This document shows, piece by piece, positions 7,892 to 15,470 of a stretch of 64,000 nucleotides of DNA (the stretch's first letter is position 1; each line of letters begins with the position of its first letter). A model generated the notes under the pieces. It had not been told where the DNA came from. It was given only the letters and a program-made list of their open reading frames with translations, and did not search any database. Source of the stretch: Aminobacter aminovorans (GTDB lineage Bacteria; Pseudomonadota; Alphaproteobacteria; Rhizobiales; Rhizobiaceae); assembly GCF_900445235.1 (NCBI RefSeq), contig NZ_UFSM01000003.1, forward strand, positions 1-64,000, written 5' to 3'. The position numbers and the translations under genes were made by a program.

Positions 7892-9139
7892 TCAGACCTT
7901 GATGACGTACATCGAGTTGTCGTCAGGGTTCTTCTTGAGATCGCAGACGCCCGAAGTGTCGAGCGGCTGCTGCTGCGAAAAGCTCTCCAGAATGTTGATC
8001 TTGCGGTCCTGGATCTGGCCGATGTTGATGTCCATGACACAGTGATGCGTCTGCGGATCGATCGAGAACTTGCCGCTGGGGAGGTCGAGACTGATACCGG
8101 ATTCGAGCGCTTCGATCACCGGCATGCGCTCCGCGGTCCCGGCCCGCTTCACCCCTTCCGCCCACAGATAGACCGACTGGTAGGTCGCCATCGCCAGTTC
8201 GGTCACATAGGGGTAGTCGGCTCCGAACCGCTTGTGGAAGCGATCGAGAAAGGCCTTGTTGGCCGGCGTGTCGAGCGCCTCGAAATAGTTGAAGCACAAC
8301 AGGATGCCGTTGGTTTCCTCCGGCGACAGCACCATCTGCTCGCCGCCGATGGTCATCGTCGTCGATGCCATCGGGATCTGCTTGTTCATGCCCGCGGCAG
8401 CCCACTGGCGGTAGAACGACTGGTGCGCGCCGCCGACAAGGACGAGATAGAGGAAGTCCGGCTTGGCTTCCTGGATCTTCTGGATCGTCGATCCGAAGTT
8501 GGTGACGTCGAGTGGGAAGAAGTCCTCGCCTACGATCTGGCCGCCATTTTCCGTGCAGTATTTCCGGGTCCAGGCCGCGGTGATCTGGCCATAATTGTAG
8601 TCGGCAGCCAGCGTGTAGATTTTCTTGCCCCATTTGTTCATCGCATAGGGCACGTGCTTGGACTGCTTCTGCGCCGGCGTGATGCCGGTGCAGAAGATGT
8701 TGCGGTCGCAGACCCCGCCCTCATATTGGGTGTTGTAGAAGTAGAGCGTGTTGAGGCGCCGAAGCACCGGCCGCATCACCTCACGCGAGGCGGACGTGAT
8801 GCCGCCGAACACGGCGGACACCTTGTCCTTCAAGGCTGCCTGCTGGGAATATTGCGGATAGAGCCGCATGTCGGTCTGGGTGTCGTAGGTGATCAGGCTG
8901 ATCTGCTTGCCCAGGAGCCCGCCTGCCTGGTTGATCTCCTCGACGGCGAAGGTGATGGCGTCCTGCATCGGCTTGCCGGCGGCATCGAGGCCACCTGAGA
9001 GATCGAGCAGGCTGGCGATCCTGATCGTATCCTCTTGCGCGAAAGCGCGGCCACCGATGCTGGCCAGGCCGAGGCCCGCCGCGGCACCAGCGCCGGATTT
9101 GAGAAGTGTGCGGCGATTGAGGTGTGAATTCATTATCAT
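7892..9139 (-). CDS. urtA: Urea/amide ABC transporter substrate-binding protein UrtA-like, Tat signal
   Basis: 415 aa. The start at 9139 (MIMNSHLNRR) is chosen because AGGGGAAC precedes it; an in-frame ATG at 9133 is equally possible. A twin-arginine motif (NRRTLLKSG) and hydrophobic run ending in GRAFA indicate Tat export. The mature part is a Peripla_BP_6-type fold (IRIASLLDLSGGLDAAGKPM, AVFGGITSASREVMRPVL, YNTQYEGG), similar in layout to AmiC and UrtA. A likely ligand is urea, formamide or another short amide, since the operon is headed by amiCR-like regulators. Confidence 0.9.
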   Translation of the reverse strand: MIMNSHLNRRTLLKSGAGAAAGLGLASIGGRAFAQEDTIRIASLLDLSGGLDAAGKPMQDAITFAVEEINQAGGLLGKQISLITYDTQTDMRLYPQYSQQAALKDKVSAVFGGITSASREVMRPVLRRLNTLYFYNTQYEGGVCDRNIFCTGITPAQKQSKHVPYAMNKWGKKIYTLAADYNYGQITAAWTRKYCTENGGQIVGEDFFPLDVTNFGSTIQKIQEAKPDFLYLVLVGGAHQSFYRQWAAAGMNKQIPMASTTMTIGGEQMVLSPEETNGILLCFNYFEALDTPANKAFLDRFHKRFGADYPYVTELAMATYQSVYLWAEGVKRAGTAERMPVIEALESGISLDLPSGKFSIDPQTHHCVMDINIGQIQDRKINILESFSQQQPLDTSGVCDLKKNPDDNSMYVIKV

Positions 9140-9226
9140 TTTTGTTCCCCTGTTTTCCGCGGCCGACGCCAATGCGCCGGCCGACTAGGTTCATGCTTGA
9201 AAATCACATCGCGAACGTCCGCCTCG

Positions 9227-10264
9227 TCAGGCGCCGAGCAACTCCCGCCAGGCTTCATCGAGGAACTTCACGTCCGCCTGCCTGAGGCCGGACCCGCCGG
9301 CGAAATGCCCATGGCTCGAGCGGAACGGACGCAGTTCGGCGTTCGGCATATGCTCGACCTCGAACGCGCTGTCTTCGGGGGGGAAGTAGAGGTCGCAGTC
9401 GCCCGGCATGACGATCGCCCTGGCCTTGATGGCGCCAAGCGCCTTGCGGAAATCGCCGTTGTAGAGCTCATTGTCGCTGATGTCGCCGGACTGCCAGGTG
9501 CGGATCATGGCGACCATGTTGTTGGCGTCGCGCAGGTTGAACCATTGCTCCCAATAGCCGACGATGAAGTCTTCGACGGAGGCGTAACCGAGCTCGAGAT
9601 ACTCTTCCTTGCGGAAGAACTCCTGCGAGAAACCCCAGCCGGCATAGACACGGCCCATGGCGCGCAGGCCTTTGAAGGGCTGCTCGTCATACCAGCCTTC
9701 CTTGAAGGCATCGTCAGCCGTCAGCGCTGCTTTCACGCCCTCAAGCATCACGTGGTTATGCTTTGCCGTCTTCGCCGAGCCGGCAGTCGGGCAGATCGTC
9801 TCGACCATTTCAGGATAGAGTGCCGCCCAATGGAAGGTCTGTGCGGCGGCCATCGACCAGCCGGTGACCATCTTGATTTTGGTGATGCCGAACTTCTCGG
9901 TCAGCAGGCGATGCTGCGCCTTGATGTTGTCGTAGTAGGTGACATGGGGGAAGCGTGCCTTGTTGTAGGGCGCCGGCGTATTGCTCGGCGATGACGACAG
10001 ACCGTTGCCGAAGACGTTGGGAATGACGATGAAATATTTGCTCGGGTCGAGCGCGCCGCCTTCCCGGATGACCCACTGGTTGTCGTAGTGGGTCGAGGCC
10101 ATGTAAGTCAGCAGGACGATGACGTTGCTCTTGTCGGCGTTCAGCCTGCCGAACGTCTTGTATGCGAGCTTCGCGTTGGGAAGGGTCATCCCTTTCTGGA
10201 GCTTCAGATCTCCAAGATTAAAGACTTCATAGTCGACTTCCTTGTCTATTTTCCACTGCGCCAT
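9227..10264 (-). CDS. Alpha/beta hydrolase of the homoserine acetyltransferase-like group
   Basis: 345 aa, first gene after the leader and terminator described at 10441-10480, with a strong AGGAGGT site 6 nt before the ATG. The fold resembles MetX (LPNAKLAYKTFGRLN, VIVLLTY, KYFIVIPNVFGNGLSSSPSN). The nucleophile elbow reads GWSMA instead of the usual GxSxG: the Ser is kept and the second Gly is Ala. A candidate Asp (MPGDCDLYFPPED) and His (SSHGHFAGGSG) complete a triad. Context with an amide transporter and amide-sensing regulators suggests hydrolysis of an imported amide or ester, but this is inference; a methionine-pathway role is unlikely here. Confidence 0.82.
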   Translation of the reverse strand: MAQWKIDKEVDYEVFNLGDLKLQKGMTLPNAKLAYKTFGRLNADKSNVIVLLTYMASTHYDNQWVIREGGALDPSKYFIVIPNVFGNGLSSSPSNTPAPYNKARFPHVTYYDNIKAQHRLLTEKFGITKIKMVTGWSMAAAQTFHWAALYPEMVETICPTAGSAKTAKHNHVMLEGVKAALTADDAFKEGWYDEQPFKGLRAMGRVYAGWGFSQEFFRKEEYLELGYASVEDFIVGYWEQWFNLRDANNMVAMIRTWQSGDISDNELYNGDFRKALGAIKARAIVMPGDCDLYFPPEDSAFEVEHMPNAELRPFRSSHGHFAGGSGLRQADVKFLDEAWRELLGA

Positions 10265-10357
10265 AGCTACCTCCTGCTTTCGGCAATAATTCAGGGTTCA
10301 GCCACCCGGTTCAGGATGGCTGCTTTGATAGTTCCGATCAGGCAATAAGTATTCGTT

Positions 10358-10375
10358 CTGACCATTTATGGTCAG
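10358..10375. promoter_or_regulatory. Perfect inverted repeat upstream of hydrolase-urt operon
   Basis: CTGACCAT and ATGGTCAG arms separated by TT: a perfect 8-bp inverted repeat about 95 bp upstream of the hydrolase start and downstream of the terminator. It is operator-sized and could bind a second, DNA-level regulator or form a short RNA stem. Confidence 0.4.
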
Positions 10376-10440
10376 TTGCAGTCTTCCTCGAATTTTCTGG
10401 CGTAATTCTCCAGCGGGATCCGCAATCGGCAGAAAAACGC

Positions 10441-10480
10441 AAAAACCCCGCGCACTCAGAAACCTGAGTTTGCGCGAGGT
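10441..10480 (-). terminator. Intrinsic terminator between amiR and the hydrolase-urt operon
   Basis: Read on the minus strand: CCTCGCGC, two unpaired As, ACTCAG, a 4-nt loop, CTGAGT, GCGCGGGG, then TTTTTGCGTTTTT. This gives about 14 bp of stem with a 2-nt bulge and a strong U-run. It sits about 100 nt after the amiR stop and about 175 nt before the hydrolase start, which is where an ANTAR-controlled attenuator would be. It could also simply end the amiCR message. Confidence 0.85.
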
Positions 10481-10501
10481 CTATCTAGATCCTCTATGAA
10501 A

Positions 10502-10560
10502 CACGGCGCTTTTGCCGCGGAAACTGGCTCGCTTGGAGCCTTCGGAGGCCATCAGGCCTC
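10502..10560 (-). promoter_or_regulatory. Three tandem small hairpins before the terminator, candidate ANTAR target
   Basis: On the minus strand, in order: GAGGCC-TGAT-GGCCTC (10545-10560), GGCTC-CAAGC-GAGCC (10526-10540) and CGCGGC-AAAAGC-GCCGTG (10502-10519, one G-U pair). They lie between the amiR stop and the terminator. ANTAR proteins bind two stem-loops with six-base loops that begin with A and have G at position four. The third stem has a six-base loop beginning with A, but G is at position five, so the fit to the known motif is imperfect. Confidence 0.45.
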
Positions 10561-10575
10561 ACGAACACTTGAATA

Positions 10576-11241
10576 TTATTCCATCAATCCGTAGGCGTCA
10601 ACCAGCGCCGCAGAAATTGCCGCAACTGACATCTGCTTGGTCATGGCTTGCCGTCGCAGGTAGTCATAGGCTTCGTTGGCACGCAGCTTCTTCTGCGACA
10701 TCAGGATGAGCTTTGCCTGCTCGATCTGACGTGACGCATGCAGTGTCTCTTCAAGTTTCGCCACCTTGTTCAGCAACCGTCGCTCATAGCTGAATATATT
10801 GCGCGCCAGCGCGAGGTTGGACAGGATCGCGGCTGGCTGGCACGGCTTGACCAGCACTGCCTGGGCGTTGGAAAGCCTGAGCACGTCGACCGGCACGCCT
10901 TTGTCCCCGTCGACCAGTGCAATGACGGGCACCGGTGGCGCCCCGGAAAGCCACGGCGCCGCCGCAAGCACCGCGGCATCGATTGCCACCAGCGCGAAGT
11001 CGAAACCGATCGGCGGCAGCATCGGCGCAGGCCAGGCCATCTCGACGCGACATCCAACCCGCCTGATCTCGTGCAGGACGGCGTCGCCCTCGCCGCCGCG
11101 CGGATGAACAAGCAGCACAGTCGACTGACGCAATTCCGCCTGCACGCCGCCCGATCCGCGCGTGGCCCGTGGCTGCGCAGCACTTGCACGTTGCGAGCCG
11201 TCGGCACCAGCTCCGTGGAGACCGCGAGATGGACCGCTCAT
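10576..11241 (-). CDS. amiR: AmiR-like ANTAR-domain transcription antiterminator
   Basis: 221 aa. The N-terminal part (about 35-150) is a receiver-like fold without a clear phosphoacceptor aspartate. A coiled coil and an ANTAR domain follow (about 165-218: SRQIEQAKLILMSQKKL, ANEAYDYLRRQAM, DAYGLME), which binds nascent RNA. GAGG precedes the ATG by 8 nt. The gene starts 43 bp after amiC, as in the Pseudomonas aeruginosa amidase system, where AmiC holds AmiR inactive until an amide binds. The expected target is the hairpin/terminator region just downstream. Confidence 0.87.
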   Translation of the reverse strand: MSGPSRGLHGAGADGSQRASAAQPRATRGSGGVQAELRQSTVLLVHPRGGEGDAVLHEIRRVGCRVEMAWPAPMLPPIGFDFALVAIDAAVLAAAPWLSGAPPVPVIALVDGDKGVPVDVLRLSNAQAVLVKPCQPAAILSNLALARNIFSYERRLLNKVAKLEETLHASRQIEQAKLILMSQKKLRANEAYDYLRRQAMTKQMSVAAISAALVDAYGLME

Positions 11242-11284
11242 GACCGAACCTCGTATGCTGAGCTCTCAGGCAAGTCGGCCACCC

Positions 11285-12394
11285 TCATGTGACCAGAAAC
11301 GGATCGGGCCGCAGCGCCACCATCGATTCCCGCAATATGTCGAACCGGCCGTGATCATCCGCCTTGCCGATACGCGTCCAGAGCTCGGCGTGGCTGTTCT
11401 TGTAGTCGATGCCGATCCGTCCCTGAGGCGCTGCGATCTCCCGGCCGAGTACCGCCGGGCGCAAGGTGTCGGTGTCCATGCTGTTGGTTTCGGCAACGGC
11501 CTGGGCAAAGAGGTGAACCTGGAAATACGCCGCCTCGGCGCACATGTTGGTCGATTGATCCTGGCCGAAGCGCTGCTTGAAGAGACGAACGAAGCGGTCG
11601 TTCTCTTCATTATCGACGCTCTCGAAATAGGTCGCAGCGGTGATATGCCCGGCCCCGACATCCGTCCCCATCAGCCGCAACTCCGCCTCGCAGGTGTTCA
11701 GGCTGCCGATAGGCATGTTGTCGGGGCTGAAGCCGGCGTCGGTGTAGGCCTGATAGAAATGGGAGATCGCCTGACCGACGACGGTCGAAAAGATGACGTC
11801 GGGCTTGTTGTTGCGAAGGTCGCGGATGATCGGACGAAAGTCGTTCGGGCTGGCACCGAAGCTCAGATACTCCTCGCCAACGATCGTGCCGCCCTGGCCG
11901 CACACGAGATCGCGAACGATCCGGTTGGTACGCCGCGGATAACAATAATCGGTGCCGAGCAGGTAGAACCGGTTGCCGTGGGTCGTGAGCAGGTAGTTTA
12001 TCAGCTCGATGGTGTTCTGGTTGGGCGACGACCCGGTGTAGATGATGTTGGGCGAGAATTCGAAGCCCTCATAACGCGTCGGGTACCACAGCAATGCGTT
12101 GACCCGCTCCACCAGCGGCAGCACGGCCTTGCGGCTTGTCGAGGTGTAGCAGCCGAAGATCGTGGTAACGCGATCCTCGATCAGAAGTTTCCGCGCATAG
12201 TGGGAATAGAGTTCGGTGCTGGATGTCGGATCATAGATGATCGGCACGATCTCGCGGCCATTTATGCCGCCCGCCGCGTTGATCTCGGCGATGCCCAGCA
12301 TCGTGCCCTTGAGCTGCGTCTCCTCGATCGCGCCGGTGTCTCCGGATTGCGAGAAGAGGACGCCAACGCGCCAGGGCTCACCCGTCGAGCCCAT
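11285..12394 (-). CDS. amiC: AmiC-like amide-binding negative regulator
   Basis: 369 aa from the Met at 12394; in-frame starts at 12451 and 12517 (GTG) would add up to 41 poorly conserved residues, so the start is uncertain. The Peripla_BP_6 fold closely resembles P. aeruginosa AmiC: VGVLFSQSGDTGAIE, FGCYTSTSRKAVLPLVERVNALLWYPT, YEGFEFSPNIIYTG, PNQNTIELINYLL, AEAAYFQVHLFAQA. No signal peptide is present, in line with a cytoplasmic sensor. Binding of a short amide should release AmiR. Confidence 0.87.
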   Translation of the reverse strand: MGSTGEPWRVGVLFSQSGDTGAIEETQLKGTMLGIAEINAAGGINGREIVPIIYDPTSSTELYSHYARKLLIEDRVTTIFGCYTSTSRKAVLPLVERVNALLWYPTRYEGFEFSPNIIYTGSSPNQNTIELINYLLTTHGNRFYLLGTDYCYPRRTNRIVRDLVCGQGGTIVGEEYLSFGASPNDFRPIIRDLRNNKPDVIFSTVVGQAISHFYQAYTDAGFSPDNMPIGSLNTCEAELRLMGTDVGAGHITAATYFESVDNEENDRFVRLFKQRFGQDQSTNMCAEAAYFQVHLFAQAVAETNSMDTDTLRPAVLGREIAAPQGRIGIDYKNSHAELWTRIGKADDHGRFDILRESMVALRPDPFLVT

Positions 12395-12814
12395 GCTCAA
12401 CTGCCGTCCATGGCAAGGTAAAATGCGAACATCCGATCCTCCGCCTTCCATGCCCCTCGTCGGCCGGTTTCCAAGCCATGGCCCGGGGCAACTTATGACG
12501 CTGCTGCCGATAGCCACCCCTACGAGGAATTAGTTATTCCTAACATACAAGCATTGGGAGACCAATCGAAAATGGGATGAAGTGCCTGATGGTGCCATCA
12601 GGCACGCAGCCATTTGATCGCCTACCAACCGGCGATTTCAGCAATGCTCACCGCGGCCACGTTCCAGCATTGCCGCCTTCGCCCAAATGGCAGAACCCTG
12701 CCGTATCTTCGAGCGCAGGACATGCGCCGGCATCAGCAGATGCGCGTCGTTCACCAGGTTCAAGACACCAGGCGGCCAGGCGCCGGGTCGCCAAGACTGT
12801 TCATCTGGTCAACG
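12395..12814. other. Intergenic region, amiC promoter and RES-operon end
   Basis: About 420 bp without a gene I can support. It should contain the amiC promoter (minus strand) and the end of the RES toxin transcript. The only clear structure is the palindrome at 12582-12605. Small open frames here lack ribosome sites and coding bias. Confidence 0.5.
12582..12605. terminator. Long perfect inverted repeat, putative terminator of the RES operon
   Basis: Arms GTGCCTGATGG and CCATCAGGCAC (11 bp) separated by 2 nt. On the minus strand it follows the RES gene by about 210 nt and is followed by a pyrimidine-rich but not pure T run (TTCATCCCATTTTC). It may be a terminator or an operator for amiC. Confidence 0.45.
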
Positions 12815-13333
12815 CTAGAGCCAGGAGGCCGGCGTCTTTGGCAGGCGCTGATCAGGGTCTATGACCTTGAGCGACGGCTGGCCGGGCCCGTTCCAATGCC
12901 ACAGGGCAACGCAGCTGCCGCCGGGCGACATGAAGGAGGGGTAGACGACACCATCGAAACCTTCGACAAGCAGGCGCTGCCGCAGCAGATGGGTTTGCGG
13001 TACCCTGCCCTCATCGAGATCGGCGCGCCACTCGCATCTGTGAATGCCGGCGTCGACGCCGAGTTCTTGCAAAATCGCGGCATCAGTCAGGTCGGCCAGC
13101 CTGGCGTCCGACAGCTCGAGTTGGGCGATCAACGCCGGATGCTGGACAAAACCCTGGTTGTATTCAGCCCATGCGGTCGACAGCTCGCAGGCCGCATACA
13201 ACGTCACTGCGCCGACCGGGTTCCAGCGTCCGCCAAAGCGCGCCGCACCCTCGCCCGACAGCGGCATATGCGCCCAGCGCGGCACGAAGGCCCGCCACAA
13301 CGTTCGCTGCTGTTGCAGGCCGGCTTCAGGCAT
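12815..13333 (-). CDS. RES-domain toxin
   Basis: 172 aa starting at MPEAGLQQQ, whose ATG overlaps the antitoxin stop by 8 bp. The RES fold is recognised from LWRAF, GGRWNPVGAVTLYAACELSTAWAE and VDAGIHRCEW. The conserved Arg36, Tyr46 and Glu57 of the NAD-degrading active site are all present. RES toxins act on cellular NAD+ and are neutralised by the Xre-type partner encoded upstream. A longer frame would begin inside the antitoxin and is not favoured. Confidence 0.88.
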   Translation of the reverse strand: MPEAGLQQQRTLWRAFVPRWAHMPLSGEGAARFGGRWNPVGAVTLYAACELSTAWAEYNQGFVQHPALIAQLELSDARLADLTDAAILQELGVDAGIHRCEWRADLDEGRVPQTHLLRQRLLVEGFDGVVYPSFMSPGGSCVALWHWNGPGQPSLKVIDPDQRLPKTPASWL

Positions 13334-13697
13334 AGACGCCGGAGCGCACCGCCTCCAGATAGGCCAGAACCTTGTCCGCCTTTCCTTCGCCGACCAGGTC
13401 ATAGGCGGTCTTGCCGGCCCAGCCCGGGATCGGCTGATGCTTGAACCAGATCGCGGCGCGGCTCTCGTCGCCGGCCATTTCGGCGGCCATCGCCAGGATG
13501 CGGACGACTGGGCTGAGCGCCTGATCGACCTTGCGCGCGCCAGAGCGCGCGGTCAGTGTGTTGCGGGCCACGCCAACGAGCCGAGCAAGGTCAGCCTGTG
13601 TCACACCCAGCAGTTCCGACACGCGGCGAGCCGAGAGAAACTGCGACCTGGCCTCGCCGAAATGGGCCGCCGACATTCCAAAACTCTGAGCTGCCAT
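13326..13697 (-). CDS. Xre/MbcA/ParS-type antitoxin (DUF2384)
   Basis: 123 aa starting at MAAQSFGMSA with AGGAGCG 7 nt upstream. A helix-turn-helix is visible at about 26-60 (SARRVSELLGVTQADLARLVGVARNTL). The C-terminal DUF2384 toxin-binding domain includes the family ending (FKHQPIPGWAGKTAYDLVGEGKADKVLAYLEAVRSGVYA, given here as positions about 85-123). It neutralises the RES toxin and should autoregulate through the phased repeats at 13730-13767. Confidence 0.9.
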   Translation of the reverse strand: MAAQSFGMSAAHFGEARSQFLSARRVSELLGVTQADLARLVGVARNTLTARSGARKVDQALSPVVRILAMAAEMAGDESRAAIWFKHQPIPGWAGKTAYDLVGEGKADKVLAYLEAVRSGVYA

Positions 13698-13729
13698 GAC
13701 ACGCTCCTGACTTGTTTTGACAACCATGA

Positions 13730-13767
13730 GCTCAATATGTGCTCACAATGCGCTCAATTCAAGCTCA
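13730..13767 (-). promoter_or_regulatory. Four 11-bp-phased TGAGC repeats over the antitoxin promoter
   Basis: GCTCA on the plus strand occurs at 13730, 13741, 13752 and 13763, exactly 11 bp apart; on the minus strand this is (T/G)TGAGC. They overlap a plausible promoter for the antitoxin: -35 TTGAAT (13762-13757), 17-bp spacer, -10 CATATT (13739-13734). Same-face spacing fits cooperative binding of the Xre antitoxin as autorepressor. Confidence 0.65.
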
Positions 13768-13833
13768 AACTCTGCTTCTTGATGGCATGCACTCTGCCGA
13801 TCCCTATGCAGTTCGCACCACGAGAAAGGCGGG

Positions 13834-14514
13834 CTAATCGGAGTCCTCGCCGGTTCCAGCGCGTGCCAATCCCAGGGATACATTCCCTGCAAGCAGCTGT
13901 TCCTTGCTGAGCAGCCCGGCATCTTCGAGCGCTTCGAAGTCGGGCAAGTCGCGCAGCGTATCGAGGCCGAATTGGGACAGGAACGTCTTGGTGGTGACAT
14001 AGGTGTAGGGCGCGCCCGGCGTCGGACTGCGCGGCCCCGAAGCAATGAAGTCCTGCGACCTCAGCACGCCGATCAAGTCGCGGCTGACCTCCTTGCCGAA
14101 AAAGGCCGTCAGTTCGCCGCGGGTAATCGGCTGGAAATAGGCAATGCACATCAGCACCAGCACTTCCGATTGTGACAGCGGGCGCGCCATATCAACCTGG
14201 CCGGTCGCCGCGCGAATGGCATCGGCAAACGCCTTCTTGGTGCGATGCTGCCAGCCGCCGGCGACCGAAACCAGCTCATAGGGTCGACCGGCGAGCTCAG
14301 CCCGGATGTCGTCGATGATCAGGTCGAGATTGCAGTCCTTGCCGACGACCCGAACCAGCATCTCGCGCGGCACCGGTGCGCTCGCGGCAAAGATCACCGC
14401 CTCCACCCGGCCCATCCATTCGCGCCAGCGAAGTTCCGGCGGCAGATGTTCGAGCTCGGTGTCGAGCAAGGCCGGCTGATCGTTTTGCATTCGGCGCGCG
14501 GATGTTTCGGTCAT
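13834..14514 (-). CDS. scpB: SMC-Scp complex subunit ScpB-like protein
   Basis: 226 aa with two winged-helix units typical of ScpB: WMGRVEAVIFAASAPVPREMLVRVVG (first) and SEVLVLMCIAYFQPITRGELTAFFGKEVSRDLIGVLRSQDFI (second), given as positions about 33-58 and 114-155. The C-terminal tail is acidic. ScpB dimers support kleisin/SMC condensin function in chromosome segregation. The partner ScpA is not in the window. It starts 3 bp after the DUF1403 gene, so the two form a pair. Confidence 0.87.
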   Translation of the reverse strand: MTETSARRMQNDQPALLDTELEHLPPELRWREWMGRVEAVIFAASAPVPREMLVRVVGKDCNLDLIIDDIRAELAGRPYELVSVAGGWQHRTKKAFADAIRAATGQVDMARPLSQSEVLVLMCIAYFQPITRGELTAFFGKEVSRDLIGVLRSQDFIASGPRSPTPGAPYTYVTTKTFLSQFGLDTLRDLPDFEALEDAGLLSKEQLLAGNVSLGLARAGTGEDSD

Positions 14515-14516
14515 CG

Positions 14517-15470
14517 CTACAAGCCGTACAGCCGGAAGGAAGTGCGCCCGGAGAGTTCGCGCACCGCCTCGAACGTCTGTAGTCGCTCGAACAGACGCCG
14601 AGCCGCAAATCGCGACAGATTGCGCGTGGTTAGCGAGCTGGGGACGGCATCGTCGTCAAGCAATCGCCGGATTGCCTCGCCTGCACCTTTCGCCCGCAGC
14701 TTCGGCGTTGCTGCCGCCAGCCGGTCGGCGCGCCGTGCGATGTCGAGCGCCAGCCTCAGGCCGTCGCCGGCACCGCATGCAAAGGCAACATACACCGCCC
14801 GTTCAAATGCTGCCTCCCCGGGCCGGATGCGCCTGCCGCGCCCGTCTCCAGAACGGAAGGCCGGCGAAAACAGTTGCGCGGCCAGAAGCGGCACGGGGAG
14901 GGACCAGCGCAGCTTTCGCGCCAACACGAGATCGGCAAGCCACCATGCCAAAAGTTCGGCGTCACCCCGACCGGCAACGACATGACTGGCGATTGCGGCT
15001 GCAGCAAGCGGCGCCGGCTTGTCGCTTGCTGCCAGTTCCTCGATGGTTTCGGCAAGTCTGTCGTAGCTATCGTCGGGGCGCAGGCCGAGCCACTCGCAGA
15101 CCTGCTCCAGTCCTCCAGCGTCTATCGCCGGCGGACGCGAGGCCAGGTAGCGCCATGCTCCCAGAATGCTGCCTGCGGGTCCAGGATCTCCGCCTGCGGG
15201 TCGCAGATACCAGGCGTCGCGCAGCGCCGCCTCTTCCTCGGAGCGTCCGGCGAGCCGGACGGCAGCGACAGCACATTTGAGCGCCAACCTCTGGCGCCAG
15301 CTGCCGACCCACACCGGCTCCGAGCGCACCAGGCCGTCGAGGGAACCCAGGGCCGCACCTGCATAGAATGCCGCGTCCACATCATTGGCCACCGGTCCGT
15401 CGGGCTGTGCCCACACAGGCAGGCGCGGCAGCGCAGGCGGGACGGCAGGTGGTTGGCTGGCGCGAATCAT
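14517..15470 (-). CDS. DUF1403 family protein
   Basis: 317 aa from MIRASQPPAV. A longer frame to 15626 adds 52 residues with no family resemblance. The DUF1403 hallmarks are present: DAAFYAGAALGSLD, ALKCAVAAVRLAGR, EEEAALRDAWYLRPAG, LLAWWLADLVLARKLRW and the ending ELSGRTSFRLYGL. Function is unknown. The family occurs on rhizobial replicons next to scpB, which hints at replicon maintenance or a replacement for the kleisin partner (inference). Confidence 0.85.
   Translation of the reverse strand: MIRASQPPAVPPALPRLPVWAQPDGPVANDVDAAFYAGAALGSLDGLVRSEPVWVGSWRQRLALKCAVAAVRLAGRSEEEAALRDAWYLRPAGGDPGPAGSILGAWRYLASRPPAIDAGGLEQVCEWLGLRPDDSYDRLAETIEELAASDKPAPLAAAAIASHVVAGRGDAELLAWWLADLVLARKLRWSLPVPLLAAQLFSPAFRSGDGRGRRIRPGEAAFERAVYVAFACGAGDGLRLALDIARRADRLAAATPKLRAKGAGEAIRRLLDDDAVPSSLTTRNLSRFAARRLFERLQTFEAVRELSGRTSFRLYGL

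Noticed and set aside
7685-8998. 437-codon plus-strand frame opposite urtA
   Set aside because: Antisense to the conserved binding-protein gene; no family resemblance.
12614-13444. Long plus-strand frame opposite the RES toxin
   Set aside because: Antisense to RES and Xre genes that have clear motifs and coupling.
13730-13767. CRISPR-like short repeats
   Set aside because: Only five-base repeats at 11-bp spacing with no spacers; they are operator repeats.
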